Below are positions 46,359-54,535 of a DNA stretch of 64,000 nucleotides, piece after piece (the stretch's first letter is position 1; each line of letters begins with the position of its first letter). The position numbers were made by a program, and so were the translations under genes. The DNA is from Akkermansiaceae bacterium (GTDB lineage Bacteria; Verrucomicrobiota; Verrucomicrobiia; Verrucomicrobiales; Akkermansiaceae): the NCBI GenBank assembly GCA_024233115.1, contig JACKQB010000002.1, positions 124,001 to 188,000 on the forward strand, in the 5' to 3' direction. The notes beneath the pieces are model-generated. The model saw only the letters and a list, made by a program, of their open reading frames with translations, did no database searches and had not been told where the DNA came from.

Positions 46359-47111
46359 ATGAACCTAACACTCAAAGTCTGGCGCCAAAACGACATCCAT
46401 GACAATGGTCGCCTCGAGACCTACGACGCCAAAGACATCCCCGCCGAAGCCTCCTTCCTGGAAATGCTCGATATCGTCAACGAGCGCATCATCAACGACG
46501 GCGGCGAGCCGATCCACTTCGACCACGACTGCCGCGAGGGTATCTGCGGCCAGTGTTCGCTCACCATCAACGGCATCCCCCATTCCAAGGAAAGAGGCAT
46601 CACCGCCTGCCAGCTGCACATGCGCAAATTCAAGGACGGCGAGACGATTTGGATCGAACCGTTCCGCGCCAAGGCATTCCCATTGCTGCGCGACCTCATG
46701 GTGGACCGCACCGCCTTCGACCGCATCATCGCCGCGGGTGGCTTCATCGACGTCCGCACCGGCGCCGCCCAGGACGCCAATAACCTTCCCGTCGCCAAGA
46801 CCCGCGCGGACTCCGCCATGGACGCCGCCGCCTGCATTGGCTGCGGGGCCTGTGTCGCCGCCTGCAAAAACGCCAGCGCCATGCTCTTCGTCTCCGCCAA
46901 GGCCGCCCACCTCAACCTGCTTCCCCAGGGGGCGCCCGAAAAGGACCGGCGTGTCCTCGGTATGGTCCGCCAGATGGACGCCGAGGGATTCGGCAACTGC
47001 ACCAACCTCTACGAGTGCGAGGCCGTCTGCCCGAAGGAAATCAGCGTCGAAAACATCGCCCGCCTGAACCGCGACTACGCCGTCGCCCTCGCCAAGGAAG
47101 CCGCGGTGTAA
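46359..47111 (+). CDS. sdhB: succinate dehydrogenase iron-sulfur subunit
   Basis: 250 residues. CREGICGQCS with a distal Cys in GITACQLH binds the [2Fe-2S] cluster; CIGCGACVAACKNAS and the later CTNLYECEAVCPKE supply the [4Fe-4S] and [3Fe-4S] clusters. It carries electrons from SdhA to the cytochrome b subunit. It follows sdhA at a distance of 450 bp because of the inserted S23-like gene. A structured palindromic element lies directly after the stop. Confidence 0.95.
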   Translation: MNLTLKVWRQNDIHDNGRLETYDAKDIPAEASFLEMLDIVNERIINDGGEPIHFDHDCREGICGQCSLTINGIPHSKERGITACQLHMRKFKDGETIWIEPFRAKAFPLLRDLMVDRTAFDRIIAAGGFIDVRTGAAQDANNLPVAKTRADSAMDAAACIGCGACVAACKNASAMLFVSAKAAHLNLLPQGAPEKDRRVLGMVRQMDAEGFGNCTNLYECEAVCPKEISVENIARLNRDYAVALAKEAAV

Positions 47112-47119
47112 CCGACTCC

Positions 47120-47195
47120 ATGGTGTGCGGGTTTGCAACCCGCGGCATCCCAAGTCCCCTATCCTGTGCTGCCCCGATATGTCGGGGCACACCAT
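47120..47195. repeat. perfect three-way-junction palindrome after sdhB
   Basis: The outer stem ATGGTGT/ACACCAT (7 bp) encloses two perfect hairpins: GCGGGTT-TGC-AACCCGC (47127-47143) and GCCCCGA-TATG-TCGGGGC (47171-47188). The three stems abut, giving a clover-like fold on either strand. It could act as terminator, RNA-stability element or a dispersed repeat. Confidence 0.65.
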
Positions 47196-47278
47196 AAAGC
47201 CCCGCCCCTCTGTGGCCGGAAGCCACGTCCTGCCAGTGGGCTCCGCCAACTGTAAGTGGGGAATTTTGTGACGCTTAC

Positions 47279-47605
47279 CTAAAAACCAAACGCCACCTCT
47301 TGGAACGGCTCTCCCTTTCTTCGCGGGCTGATCTGGATCGTCACTTTTTGTTCGAGTTCTGCCAGCAGACCGAGAAACTTGTCCGTGGAAAACCGGCTAA
47401 AATGGCCGTTAAACAGGTGCGACACCTCGGCAGGTTTGAGGTGGAGCATCACTGCGATGTCCTTTTGTTTCATTTTTTTGGCTTTCAACAGCTTTACCAA
47501 ATAAAACCCGATCAAAGCACGTGTTTCCAGCTCCTTGGCACCTTCCAAGGCCAGGTCTTCAAAAACACTTCCGCTGCTTTCTTCAAACTCAATTTTCTTG
47601 CTCAT
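47279..47605 (-). CDS. XRE-family antitoxin (HigA-like)
   Basis: 108 residues with a helix-turn-helix in the middle (MKQKDIAVMLHLKPAEVSHLFNG) and an N-terminal acidic segment likely to bind the toxin. Its start overlaps the end of the toxin gene by 17 bp, the toxin-first order of HigBA modules. The antitoxin should neutralise the toxin and repress the operon through the palindrome TTAGGA-N4-TCCTAA at 47986-48001. Confidence 0.82.
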   Translation of the reverse strand: MSKKIEFEESSGSVFEDLALEGAKELETRALIGFYLVKLLKAKKMKQKDIAVMLHLKPAEVSHLFNGHFSRFSTDKFLGLLAELEQKVTIQISPRRKGEPFQEVAFGF

Positions 47606-47957
47606 TTTTGGCGATCTCCTTTGCTTCGTTGTAACGTTTCTTGATTAGGTCAATATCTTGTTGGGGCGTCTTTATGCCTGTCTTCGATTTCTTTTGAAAC
47701 GCATGTAACACATATATCTTGTCTCCGAGTTGGACAGCCTGAATGCATCGATAAGCCTCTTTTTTGTGTTTTATGGCAATCTCTAGAACGCCGTTTCCAA
47801 CTCCTTTGAATGGTTTTGCATTCTTCGGCATTCCTCCGAACTGGACGAATTGCAATTCATCACCCATCAATTTCCTGACATCTTCGGGAAATCCTAGAAT
47901 GTCTTTCCTGGATTTTCCCATCCAGATTACCGGTCGTTGTTTGGGTAATTCGTTCAA
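47589..47957 (-). CDS. RelE/HigB-type toxin (phage-derived Gp49-like)
   Basis: 122 residues if translation starts at the TTG at 47957 (then NELPKQRPVIWMGKSRKD). An upstream TTG at 48008 would lie inside the -35 box and is rejected. RPVIWMGKSRKDILGFPEDVRK and AYRCIQAVQLGDKIYVLHAFQKKS are the family core; such toxins cleave mRNA on the ribosome. The size equals the family's usual 110-120 residues. The module directly adjoins a truncated retroelement-associated gene, so it may have replaced part of that locus. Confidence 0.8.
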   Translation of the reverse strand: MNELPKQRPVIWMGKSRKDILGFPEDVRKLMGDELQFVQFGGMPKNAKPFKGVGNGVLEIAIKHKKEAYRCIQAVQLGDKIYVLHAFQKKSKTGIKTPQQDIDLIKKRYNEAKEIAKNEQEN

Positions 47958-47979
47958 ATGCTTTTTCGGCCTTTCCTTA

Positions 47980-48008
47980 ATGGTATTAGGAAATCTCCTA
48001 ATTGTCAA
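47980..48008 (-). promoter_or_regulatory. promoter and operator of the toxin-antitoxin module
   Basis: On the minus strand TTGACA (48008-48003) is 17 bp from TACCAT (47985-47980), and the spacer holds the palindrome TTAGGA-GATT-TCCTAA. This is a typical arrangement for antitoxin autoregulation. The end of the truncated accessory gene overlaps it. Confidence 0.7.
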
Positions 48009-48189
48009 TTTTTCTTTTCCTCCCGCCCTTCCCTTCCAGATACTCCACGCAGAACACCCAGCGCGGCTGCCCGCCCTCCGTCACCAGATGTTTGTCCACG
48101 CTGACCACGCGGTGACTACGCAGAAACTTATTGAGTTCCTCCGTCTCTTCCCCGCCTCCGGCGGGTATTGTAAATACTTCATATTGCAT
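47998..48189 (-). pseudogene. truncated HRDC-type accessory gene of a diversity-generating retroelement
   Basis: 63 residues: MQYEVFTIPAGGGEE, then ELNKFLRSHRVVSVDKHLV and PRWVFCVEYLEGKGGRKRK. This resembles, from memory, the N-terminal domain of small HRDC-containing proteins encoded between the target protein and the reverse transcriptase in many bacterial diversity-generating retroelements. Those proteins continue past a VDY-like segment into an HRDC domain; here the frame stops after KIDN, exactly where the toxin-antitoxin promoter starts. It lies 126 bp downstream of a target-like gene in the same direction. I read it as a remnant, but a functional short protein is possible. Confidence 0.6.
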
Positions 48190-48238
48190 TTTTAATTCAA
48201 CATTCTACATTCACTATTCTAAATTCAAAACCGCTCCG

Positions 48239-48296
48239 GTATGCCGCCGTCACTGGCTGGCGCTCGTCCCTCGCTTGCCCGTGCCGTCTGCATACC
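48239..48296 (-). other. inverted repeat downstream of the variable-region gene
   Basis: GGTATGC (48239-48245) and GCATACC (48290-48296) form a perfect 7-bp stem around a GC-rich interior, 18 bp after the stop codon of the FGE-fold gene. In the Bordetella phage retroelement a hairpin or cruciform just after the variable region increases retrohoming; the position here is comparable. Confidence 0.5.
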
Positions 48297-48314
48297 TACG
48301 CTCCCTCCTTGCTG

Positions 48315-49463
48315 TTATTGACCTAGGGCTGGGCGGAACCCGATGCCGCGGCTCGTGTACGTGGGGTTGTTCCCGTAGTGGGCCGCACAGCGCGCGAGGG
48401 CCGCGTCGAGGTTCCAACCGCCGCCGCGGTGCACGCGGCCCGAGCCCGTAGCTGGACCCGTAGGATCGTTACTACCCGCATAGGTCCCATACCAGTCATT
48501 GCACCACTCATTCACATTGCCAGCCATATCAAACAAACCATAACCGTTCGCCGCAAAACTTCCCACCGGACTTGTGTAGGGATATGACCCGCCGTTGTAG
48601 GTCGGGTGATAGTCCCTTGTCGGGCTGGTGTCATAGCTGTAAGAGCTGGAACTATGGTAGTTCGCCAAGCTGTGCGTAATCTCATCCCCCCAGGGAAAAC
48701 GCTTGCCACTCAGCCCGCCCCGTGCCGCCTTCTCCCTCTCCGCCTCCGTCGGCAGGCGGTAGCCCTTGGCTGCGTAATTGATCACCGGCGTGCTGTTTCC
48801 TGTTTTGTAAGTAGCTCCGCCCACCGTATAAACCACAGGCTTGCCCTCCATCTCGCTCTTCGCATTACACCACTTCACCACATCATACCAACTGACTGTA
48901 TGCACAGGATGGTTTGTGCCCTTGCCTCCTCCTACGCTCAAATCCGTGTAGCCATGGGTGCTACCCCATGTCCTCACCGCATCCCATTGCTCCTTGGTCA
49001 CCTCTGTCTTCTGCAAGGCAAACGCACTCACATATACAGAGGTTCCTGTGACTCCTGGTTCAGCCCCCCGCATAAAATTTCCGGCGGGGATGGTGACGAA
49101 GCCCTGCGGGGCTAGCGGCGTATCGCTCGCCGTTACCTTGAAGCGCATTGTGGTGCTGAGCTTCCCATTCCAGTCCACACCTGCGTCCCATGTGATTTTT
49201 TTATTACGCCCAAGTGTGATGCTGGAACCCACGTCGCCACTGACCGCACTGACAGGCACGGCATAGGAAGAGCCGCCGTCCTCCGACACCTGCAAGCTGA
49301 CATACACAGGAGACGTGGTTCCAGCAACGTCATACCAGACATCCACTTTCTTGGTGCCCGGCTTTTGTGCCGCCCGGACATTGGTCACAGACGGCTCTGC
49401 TGCGGATGTGTGTCCGGCAAGAACGAGAATGATGCATGCCAGTTGACTGAATCGATTTTTCAT
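48315..49463 (-). CDS. secreted FGE/C-type-lectin-fold protein, probable DGR target
   Basis: 382 residues from the ATG at 49463 (MKNRFSQLACIILVLAG, a signal peptide). An N-terminal beta domain (about 25-115) precedes a formylglycine-generating-enzyme-like domain: GFVTIPAGNFMRG, KTEVTKEQWDAV, GYRLPTEAEREKAAR, FPWGD, GLFDMAGNVNEWC. The C-terminal 35 residues (RGGGWNLDAALARC, then IGFRPALGQ) match the variable surface of retroelement targets. Codons between Trp350 and Arg377 are mostly NNC or NNG, as expected when AAC template codons are changed at both adenines. It is probably a surface-displayed binding protein. The lipase-like gene is 40 bp upstream, in one operon. Confidence 0.82.
   Translation of the reverse strand: MKNRFSQLACIILVLAGHTSAAEPSVTNVRAAQKPGTKKVDVWYDVAGTTSPVYVSLQVSEDGGSSYAVPVSAVSGDVGSSITLGRNKKITWDAGVDWNGKLSTTMRFKVTASDTPLAPQGFVTIPAGNFMRGAEPGVTGTSVYVSAFALQKTEVTKEQWDAVRTWGSTHGYTDLSVGGGKGTNHPVHTVSWYDVVKWCNAKSEMEGKPVVYTVGGATYKTGNSTPVINYAAKGYRLPTEAEREKAARGGLSGKRFPWGDEITHSLANYHSSSSYSYDTSPTRDYHPTYNGGSYPYTSPVGSFAANGYGLFDMAGNVNEWCNDWYGTYAGSNDPTGPATGSGRVHRGGGWNLDAALARCAAHYGNNPTYTSRGIGFRPALGQ
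48333..48430 (-). repeat. candidate DGR variable region
   Basis: This is the 3' end of the FGE-fold gene, from RGGGW to GFR. Minus-strand codons include AAC, CTC, GAC, GCC, CTC, CAC, TAC, AAC, AAC, TAC, AGC, CGC and GGC, a run of NNC codons with variation confined to the first two bases. The matching template repeat is not in the window. Confidence 0.6.
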
Positions 49464-49503
49464 GGGAATGGGAATTAGGTAAAAATGGGGGGGCGGATAA
49501 CAA

Positions 49504-51861
49504 TCACTCGACTTCAACACGGTAGAACATCCTCCCTGCTACCGTCGGGTTCACGTCAGTGTCCGTGTAGGATGCCCGGGGCACCGCGCCGGGGATGCCA
49601 TACGCGATCACGTCATAGTTTTCAAAGCTTGGAGAATCGGACCGTATGATGCGGTAGGTCTTGCCCGCCACCGCACTCCACTGGATTTGCAAATCGCCTG
49701 ATACCCAGGCCGTGGATTGGATCAGAAACTTTGATAGCGGATCATGCGCGTCTGTCCCGGCCACCAGTTCACTACCGTCATTCGATCCATCACCATCGCT
49801 GTCTGCGAGCACAGGGCTCGTAAGGCTTGTATTCAGCTCATAGGCGTCATCAAGCCCATCACCATCACTGTCTGCGAGTAAGGGGTTTGTTCCGTAGGTC
49901 ACCTCATCCACATTCAGTATCCCATCCAGATCAGCATCATCAACCGTGGTAAGCGTGATGCCTTTGACCGTAACCACGGCGTTTTGCGTCCCCCTGCTCA
50001 TAAGGTGGAAAACAAGATCGCCCTGCTGGCCAGCGATATGCTCCACCGGCATGTTCACTGTGATTTCGCCATTCTGACTTGAGGCATTATCCGCCCCATA
50101 TCCGATCACCGTACCATTATGAGAAACGACCAGAAAATCCCCATCACCCGCAGCAGTGTATTGAAATCTGAAGCTGATCGACTGGGCACCCACTGGCATC
50201 TCATAATCGGCTAGCATGATACCTGCGTTAGCCTGATTACCTTCTGCAATTTCATATCCATCTGTCACCGAAACCACCGAACCAAATGTGCCAAATCCTG
50301 TAATGGAACCCACTGTCGGAGTGGCTGTCATAGATGCCGACTGAGCAGGAGCAAACTGCGAGCTGGAGCGCGATATTGAAGCGGATGCCGCTGCCATACT
50401 GCCGTCTAAAAATGGCGACCAGCCAAAGCCCGCCGTCCCAGCCCCTCCTTCTTGAATCGAGTCATTATACCAAACGTATGCGTAGGAATGATCAGTCTCA
50501 CTGTATCTTAACGGACCTGGCATTATAACTTTGTAATCATAATATTGTGACGGAGGGTTAGCTTCAAAAAATTCGGGGTCTGTTCCCTCACCATAGCGCG
50601 ATGACACATATCGATCCAGCATCCTACCAAGTGCAGGAAATTCTAATATATGTTCTTTGTATGGTACAGGCGTGTCCAACATGGTTACACGAATATTGCT
50701 CAAAATATTTCTGAGCTGATAACCACATTCGCCCATGACAAATCCACCAGCACTGTGACCTATCAGGTGCACGGGTTTACCAGCATCCACATTGCCTCTG
50801 CCTATTTCTAATTCTATCCAACTTGCAAGAGATTGCCCAATCGTCTGTCCCGTTGGGCGGATGTAGTATAAATCATGGAGGATATCCAATCTAGTGCCGT
50901 CCAGGAAAGACCAGTCGGTTGGGTCTGAGTATTCTCCCCATCCCAGCAAAATTATGTTCGGTGGACTCTCAGCTTCTAACCGCTCCCGGATATACTTTGC
51001 CATGTTACGAAGCCAAGCATCGTTTTTATTCCCTTTTAGTCCGTGTGTCACGATGACAAGACCATTGGAAATTTTGTTTGGATCAAATTCAAAATCACCT
51101 CCATCCTCATCATGCAAACCGCCCAATCCGACCGGAAGTGATGGGATTGGCTTCGGCTCGTTGGCGGCTGCGGGCACATTGAACACCCTTCTTTGTATTT
51201 GCTGATCGGTCAATCCACCGCCATCTGTAGCAACTACCTTCAACGACTTGGTCCCCGGCTGTCCTTTATGGGTATAGTCCAAAGATTCACCCTCAGCGAT
51301 TTTTGCGCCATCGAGAAACCATTCCAGTGTCACGTCGGATTTTGATGAAGGGATCCAGCCTGCCTCTGCTGTGATCCGCCACTCAAAATCCACACCCGTC
51401 TTCTGCACAAAAGCCGGATCGCTTACCGAAGTCAGGACTGCTCTAAGATCGCTACTTTCCACAATCGTCACCTCGATCGAAGACGTGCGCCTCCCGTTAT
51501 CCCTGTCAATGGTCGCAGATAGCGCAACCGGAGTTGATTGGGCCAGTGTAGTGTTCAGCACATTACCAAACATGAACACCCTTTTATGTCCATTAGCATC
51601 AAGCGGAGCCCCCGTTACTTTCCAGTCACACAGACTTGTCACGTCCTCTGGATCAGCCCCTTCGTAATATAGAGTGGCAGTATATTCGGTATCCGCACCA
51701 ACTGAAACTTGTGATGGACCTGTGACAACCAATTGATTCAAGGTCAGCGTTCTAGTATCCACGGTCACATTGGACGACTCGGCGGAATCGGCAAATACGC
51801 TACCTGTCACGAAGGCACACACGGCAAGACACACAAAGAGGGCTGAACAAATCCTTCTCAT
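49504..51861 (-). CDS. secreted lipase-like alpha/beta hydrolase with calcium-binding repeats
   Basis: 785 residues from the ATG at 51861 (MRRICSALFVCLAVCAFVTG, a signal peptide). Immunoglobulin-like domains occupy roughly residues 30-230. An alpha/beta-hydrolase domain follows, with IVTHGLKGNKNDAW and the nucleophile elbow LIGHSAGGF (Ser370). Near residue 680 come thrombospondin type 3-like calcium repeats (DADLDGILNVDE, DSDGDGLDDAYE, DSDGDGSNDGSE) and a C-terminal beta domain. It should be an extracellular esterase, lipase or acyl-hydrolase. It shares an operon with the FGE-fold protein, so the two may act together on the cell surface. Confidence 0.8.
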   Translation of the reverse strand: MRRICSALFVCLAVCAFVTGSVFADSAESSNVTVDTRTLTLNQLVVTGPSQVSVGADTEYTATLYYEGADPEDVTSLCDWKVTGAPLDANGHKRVFMFGNVLNTTLAQSTPVALSATIDRDNGRRTSSIEVTIVESSDLRAVLTSVSDPAFVQKTGVDFEWRITAEAGWIPSSKSDVTLEWFLDGAKIAEGESLDYTHKGQPGTKSLKVVATDGGGLTDQQIQRRVFNVPAAANEPKPIPSLPVGLGGLHDEDGGDFEFDPNKISNGLVIVTHGLKGNKNDAWLRNMAKYIRERLEAESPPNIILLGWGEYSDPTDWSFLDGTRLDILHDLYYIRPTGQTIGQSLASWIELEIGRGNVDAGKPVHLIGHSAGGFVMGECGYQLRNILSNIRVTMLDTPVPYKEHILEFPALGRMLDRYVSSRYGEGTDPEFFEANPPSQYYDYKVIMPGPLRYSETDHSYAYVWYNDSIQEGGAGTAGFGWSPFLDGSMAAASASISRSSSQFAPAQSASMTATPTVGSITGFGTFGSVVSVTDGYEIAEGNQANAGIMLADYEMPVGAQSISFRFQYTAAGDGDFLVVSHNGTVIGYGADNASSQNGEITVNMPVEHIAGQQGDLVFHLMSRGTQNAVVTVKGITLTTVDDADLDGILNVDEVTYGTNPLLADSDGDGLDDAYELNTSLTSPVLADSDGDGSNDGSELVAGTDAHDPLSKFLIQSTAWVSGDLQIQWSAVAGKTYRIIRSDSPSFENYDVIAYGIPGAVPRASYTDTDVNPTVAGRMFYRVEVE

Positions 51862-52165
51862 TGACAAAAAATCTAGCAACACATTCACCAGAGGCAATAA
51901 TATTCCACCATCAAAAGAGCCACCGACCACGCGCGGTGCTTCATCAGGTGGTTGAAAGAAGTGTATTTGCAGGCACGCACGCTAGAACCAGCCCCGTGGC
52001 CAGACTATACAGCATATGGGCGTGCAAAAGCTGATTGTTTCCCACACCGATCAGAGATTGCCGAAGTGGCGTTGCCTGGCGGGTTACGGTGTATTGGCGC
52101 AATGACCCTCTTTGGGGGTTCCAAAGCGGCGACACTTCGCCGCAGTCCAAAAAGTCGCCACGTCC

Positions 52166-52342
52166 TCACACTTCCTCCACCAGAATCATCAACCCGTCCT
52201 CCGAGGTGATTTTCACCGGGGTGCCTGCGGTGATATCGAGCACCTTGACACCGACGCCCCCTCCCATGGCCGACAGGCGGGGGTCTTTTTCCATGGTTGC
52301 AACCGGCACAACTGCTATCAGCCTCTTTGTCCAGATCCCCAC
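52166..52342 (-). CDS. small ORF of uncertain status
   Basis: A 58-codon frame from a GTG at 52342 (a 42-codon version starts at an ATG at 52294). It reads GIWTKRLIAVVPVATMEK then GVGVKVLDITAGTPVKITS and EDGLMILVEEV, which is protein-like, with a hydrophobic start and a short beta motif. It could be the surviving C-terminus of a lost gene. No family recognised. The rest of 51862-52513 shows no credible gene. Confidence 0.3.
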   Translation of the reverse strand: MGIWTKRLIAVVPVATMEKDPRLSAMGGGVGVKVLDITAGTPVKITSEDGLMILVEEV

Positions 52343-52513
52343 CGCGGTCTAGGTGACTACCAATCACGACTACAAAAGGACCGGAATGGCCACTTGGCTT
52401 GACCGGTCCTTTTTCTGTCTGCTATCCTGTCTGCTCGGCACCAAACCCTGCTGCGCTGTGCCAGCATGTCCGTTGCGTGCAAGTTTCTCCGTGCATGACC
52501 GTATCCCCCCGTC

Positions 52514-53647
52514 ATGAAGTGCCTGCTCACACCCTTTTTCCTGCTGGCATCCTTGCAGCAACAACTACCGGCAGCTGAGCCATTTGTCCACCCGGGTATC
52601 GCGCATAACCAGCGCAGCATCGACTTCATCAAAGGCAAGCTCAAGGCTGGTCAGGAGCCTTGGACAAAACTGTGGAAAAGCTGTCACGCCCACAAATCAG
52701 CTGCCCTTGATTGGAAACCGCAACCCCGGGCCAAGGTCGAACGCGGAGTGCGTAACAAGCCGGATATCGGCGGCACCGAATTCCTGCGTGATGGCGACGC
52801 TGCCTACACCCACGCGCTGCATTGGGCTCTCACCGGCGAAAAGGCACATGCCAGAAAATCCGCAGAGATCATCCTCGCATGGTCGCACACTCTCGAAACG
52901 GTGGAAAATCACGATGCCAAACTGCTGGTCGGCATGGGTGGACACAAGTACTGCAACGCCGTCGAACTCCTCAAACACTCCGGGGACGGATGGGAAGGCT
53001 GGACCGGGAAAGATCAAGCCGCCTTCGAGTCGATGCTACGCAAGGTCTGGTATCCGGTCATCAAGGATTTCTACCCCTCGGCCAATGGCAACTGGGACGC
53101 TGCCATGCTCCAGACCATGATTGCGATGGGCGTCGTCCTCGACGACCGCGCCATCTTCGACCGCGCCACCAACTACTACCTGAAGGGCAAGGGTAACGGC
53201 GCCGTGCGCAATTACTTTTTCCCGTCCGGACAATGCCAGGAGAGTGGACGCGACCAAGGTCACACCCAGATGGGCCTCGAATTCCTCGCCAACACATGCG
53301 AGACGGCCTGGAATCAACAACTCGACCTCTACGGCGCCTATGACAAGCGGCTGCTCAAGGGGTTCGAATACACGGCGAAATACAATCTCGGCCACGACGT
53401 CCCCTATGCCCCCTACAAAAGCTTCGAGGGCCGCTACCACTACAAGTCCATTTCCGACAAGGGGCGCGGGCAACTGCGGGCCATGTTCGAGAAAGTCTAC
53501 AACCACTACCACCACCGCAAGGGCTTGACTCCCAACTACACAAAAATGGCCTTGGACAAAACCCGTCCCGAGGAAGATGGCCGGGGGACACTGCCATGGG
53601 GGAGCCTGATGTACACGCGTCAGCCAAGCCCGTCAGCGGGGAGATGA
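52514..53647 (+). CDS. secreted alginate-lyase-family protein
   Basis: 377 residues. A signal peptide (about 1-20) is followed by an alpha-toroid lyase domain: FVHPGIAHNQRSIDFIKGKL, LHWALTGEKAHARKSAEII, NGNWDAAMLQTMIAMGV, FFPSGQCQESGRDQGHTQMGL. The NGNW and Gln-rich GRDQGHTQ segments match the Alginate_lyase (PF05426-like) group, which splits uronic-acid polysaccharides by beta-elimination. Relatives act on alginate or glucuronan. It adds to the algal-polysaccharide theme of the window's first 15 kb, although it is far from that locus. The last 25 residues look low-complexity. Confidence 0.78.
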   Translation: MKCLLTPFFLLASLQQQLPAAEPFVHPGIAHNQRSIDFIKGKLKAGQEPWTKLWKSCHAHKSAALDWKPQPRAKVERGVRNKPDIGGTEFLRDGDAAYTHALHWALTGEKAHARKSAEIILAWSHTLETVENHDAKLLVGMGGHKYCNAVELLKHSGDGWEGWTGKDQAAFESMLRKVWYPVIKDFYPSANGNWDAAMLQTMIAMGVVLDDRAIFDRATNYYLKGKGNGAVRNYFFPSGQCQESGRDQGHTQMGLEFLANTCETAWNQQLDLYGAYDKRLLKGFEYTAKYNLGHDVPYAPYKSFEGRYHYKSISDKGRGQLRAMFEKVYNHYHHRKGLTPNYTKMALDKTRPEEDGRGTLPWGSLMYTRQPSPSAGR

Positions 53648-53725
53648 CTTGATAGACATTGACATGCTTGCCCCCCCGCCTTGAAAAGCCACCCCTTTTT
53701 TCAAAAAGAATTGTTCGGATACGGG

Positions 53726-54304
53726 CTACTTGAGCCGACCCACGGGAGCCTTGGGCTTGGATTGCTTTTCCTGAACCCCCTCGGGCATCCAATTTTCATC
53801 CATGGGGCCGATGTACCCGGACCCGGACCCAACCGAATCCACATGTTTCAAATAACCATTCACCGTATTGATGAATTCGGACTTATCCACCTTGCCCCTG
53901 AACTCACGCATCATCCTCCCGTCTTTGTAAATCCTCACATTAGGGACAGCGGGAACATTCAGCTTTTCCAGTAAGGATGTATTCCTCTCTGCAATGACCT
54001 TGGCGACCAGCACCTTGGCTGGCAGTCGTTTGATCTCCTCGTCCAGATCATGGGTCTCACCACGCGAAGACGCCGTGAGCTCATTCTGGATGACGACAAT
54101 GACAATGCGGCCCGGCTCATTGATCACCTGATCGAACTCGTCCGCGTCGACCATGCGAACCTCCGCGTAGTCGCCACGAATCACCATCCGCTCAATACCG
54201 GCGGCAACCGACTTCAACAGACTGATTGCAGCAATGCGCACGCCCCTTGATGCCGGGAGCATCAACGCGCCCAATACCAAGATTGTGTATAGTATGGCTT
54301 TCAT
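53726..54304 (-). CDS. secreted thioredoxin-fold protein lacking CxxC
   Basis: 192 residues from the ATG at 54304 (MKAILYTILVLGALMLP, signal or anchor). The middle (about 55-165) shows a thioredoxin-like order: RIVIVVIQNEL at the strand, AKVIAERNTSLLEKLNVPAVPNVRIYKDGRM (with the cis-Pro turn), then EFRGKVDKSEFI. The catalytic CxxC is absent (no cysteine at the active-site position), so it is not a conventional disulfide reductase. It may bind partner proteins or be a structural homologue. Divergent from hisS. Confidence 0.75.
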   Translation of the reverse strand: MKAILYTILVLGALMLPASRGVRIAAISLLKSVAAGIERMVIRGDYAEVRMVDADEFDQVINEPGRIVIVVIQNELTASSRGETHDLDEEIKRLPAKVLVAKVIAERNTSLLEKLNVPAVPNVRIYKDGRMMREFRGKVDKSEFINTVNGYLKHVDSVGSGSGYIGPMDENWMPEGVQEKQSKPKAPVGRLK

Positions 54305-54535
54305 ACCCCCGTGTTTGTTGTGTGTGATAGACAAGTCGGCCGAGGGGGCGAACTCTTGAATACTAAAAATATCAGGTTTTCCTAAATTTCACAACCTCCA
54401 AATTGTAAAAATATCAATACCAAGCGGATCGCCCTTTAAAGAACGGGGGCTTACTGCCACGCCATGACCATTTGCGGCGGGATTTCCTCCATTTCGCTTG
54501 ATCATCGCTGCTGTCTATGCCATCTCCCCGCCCGC

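Noticed and set aside
54335..54535. Possible T-box or other riboswitch before hisS
   Set aside because: AT-rich leader without a recognisable specifier loop, antiterminator or T-run.
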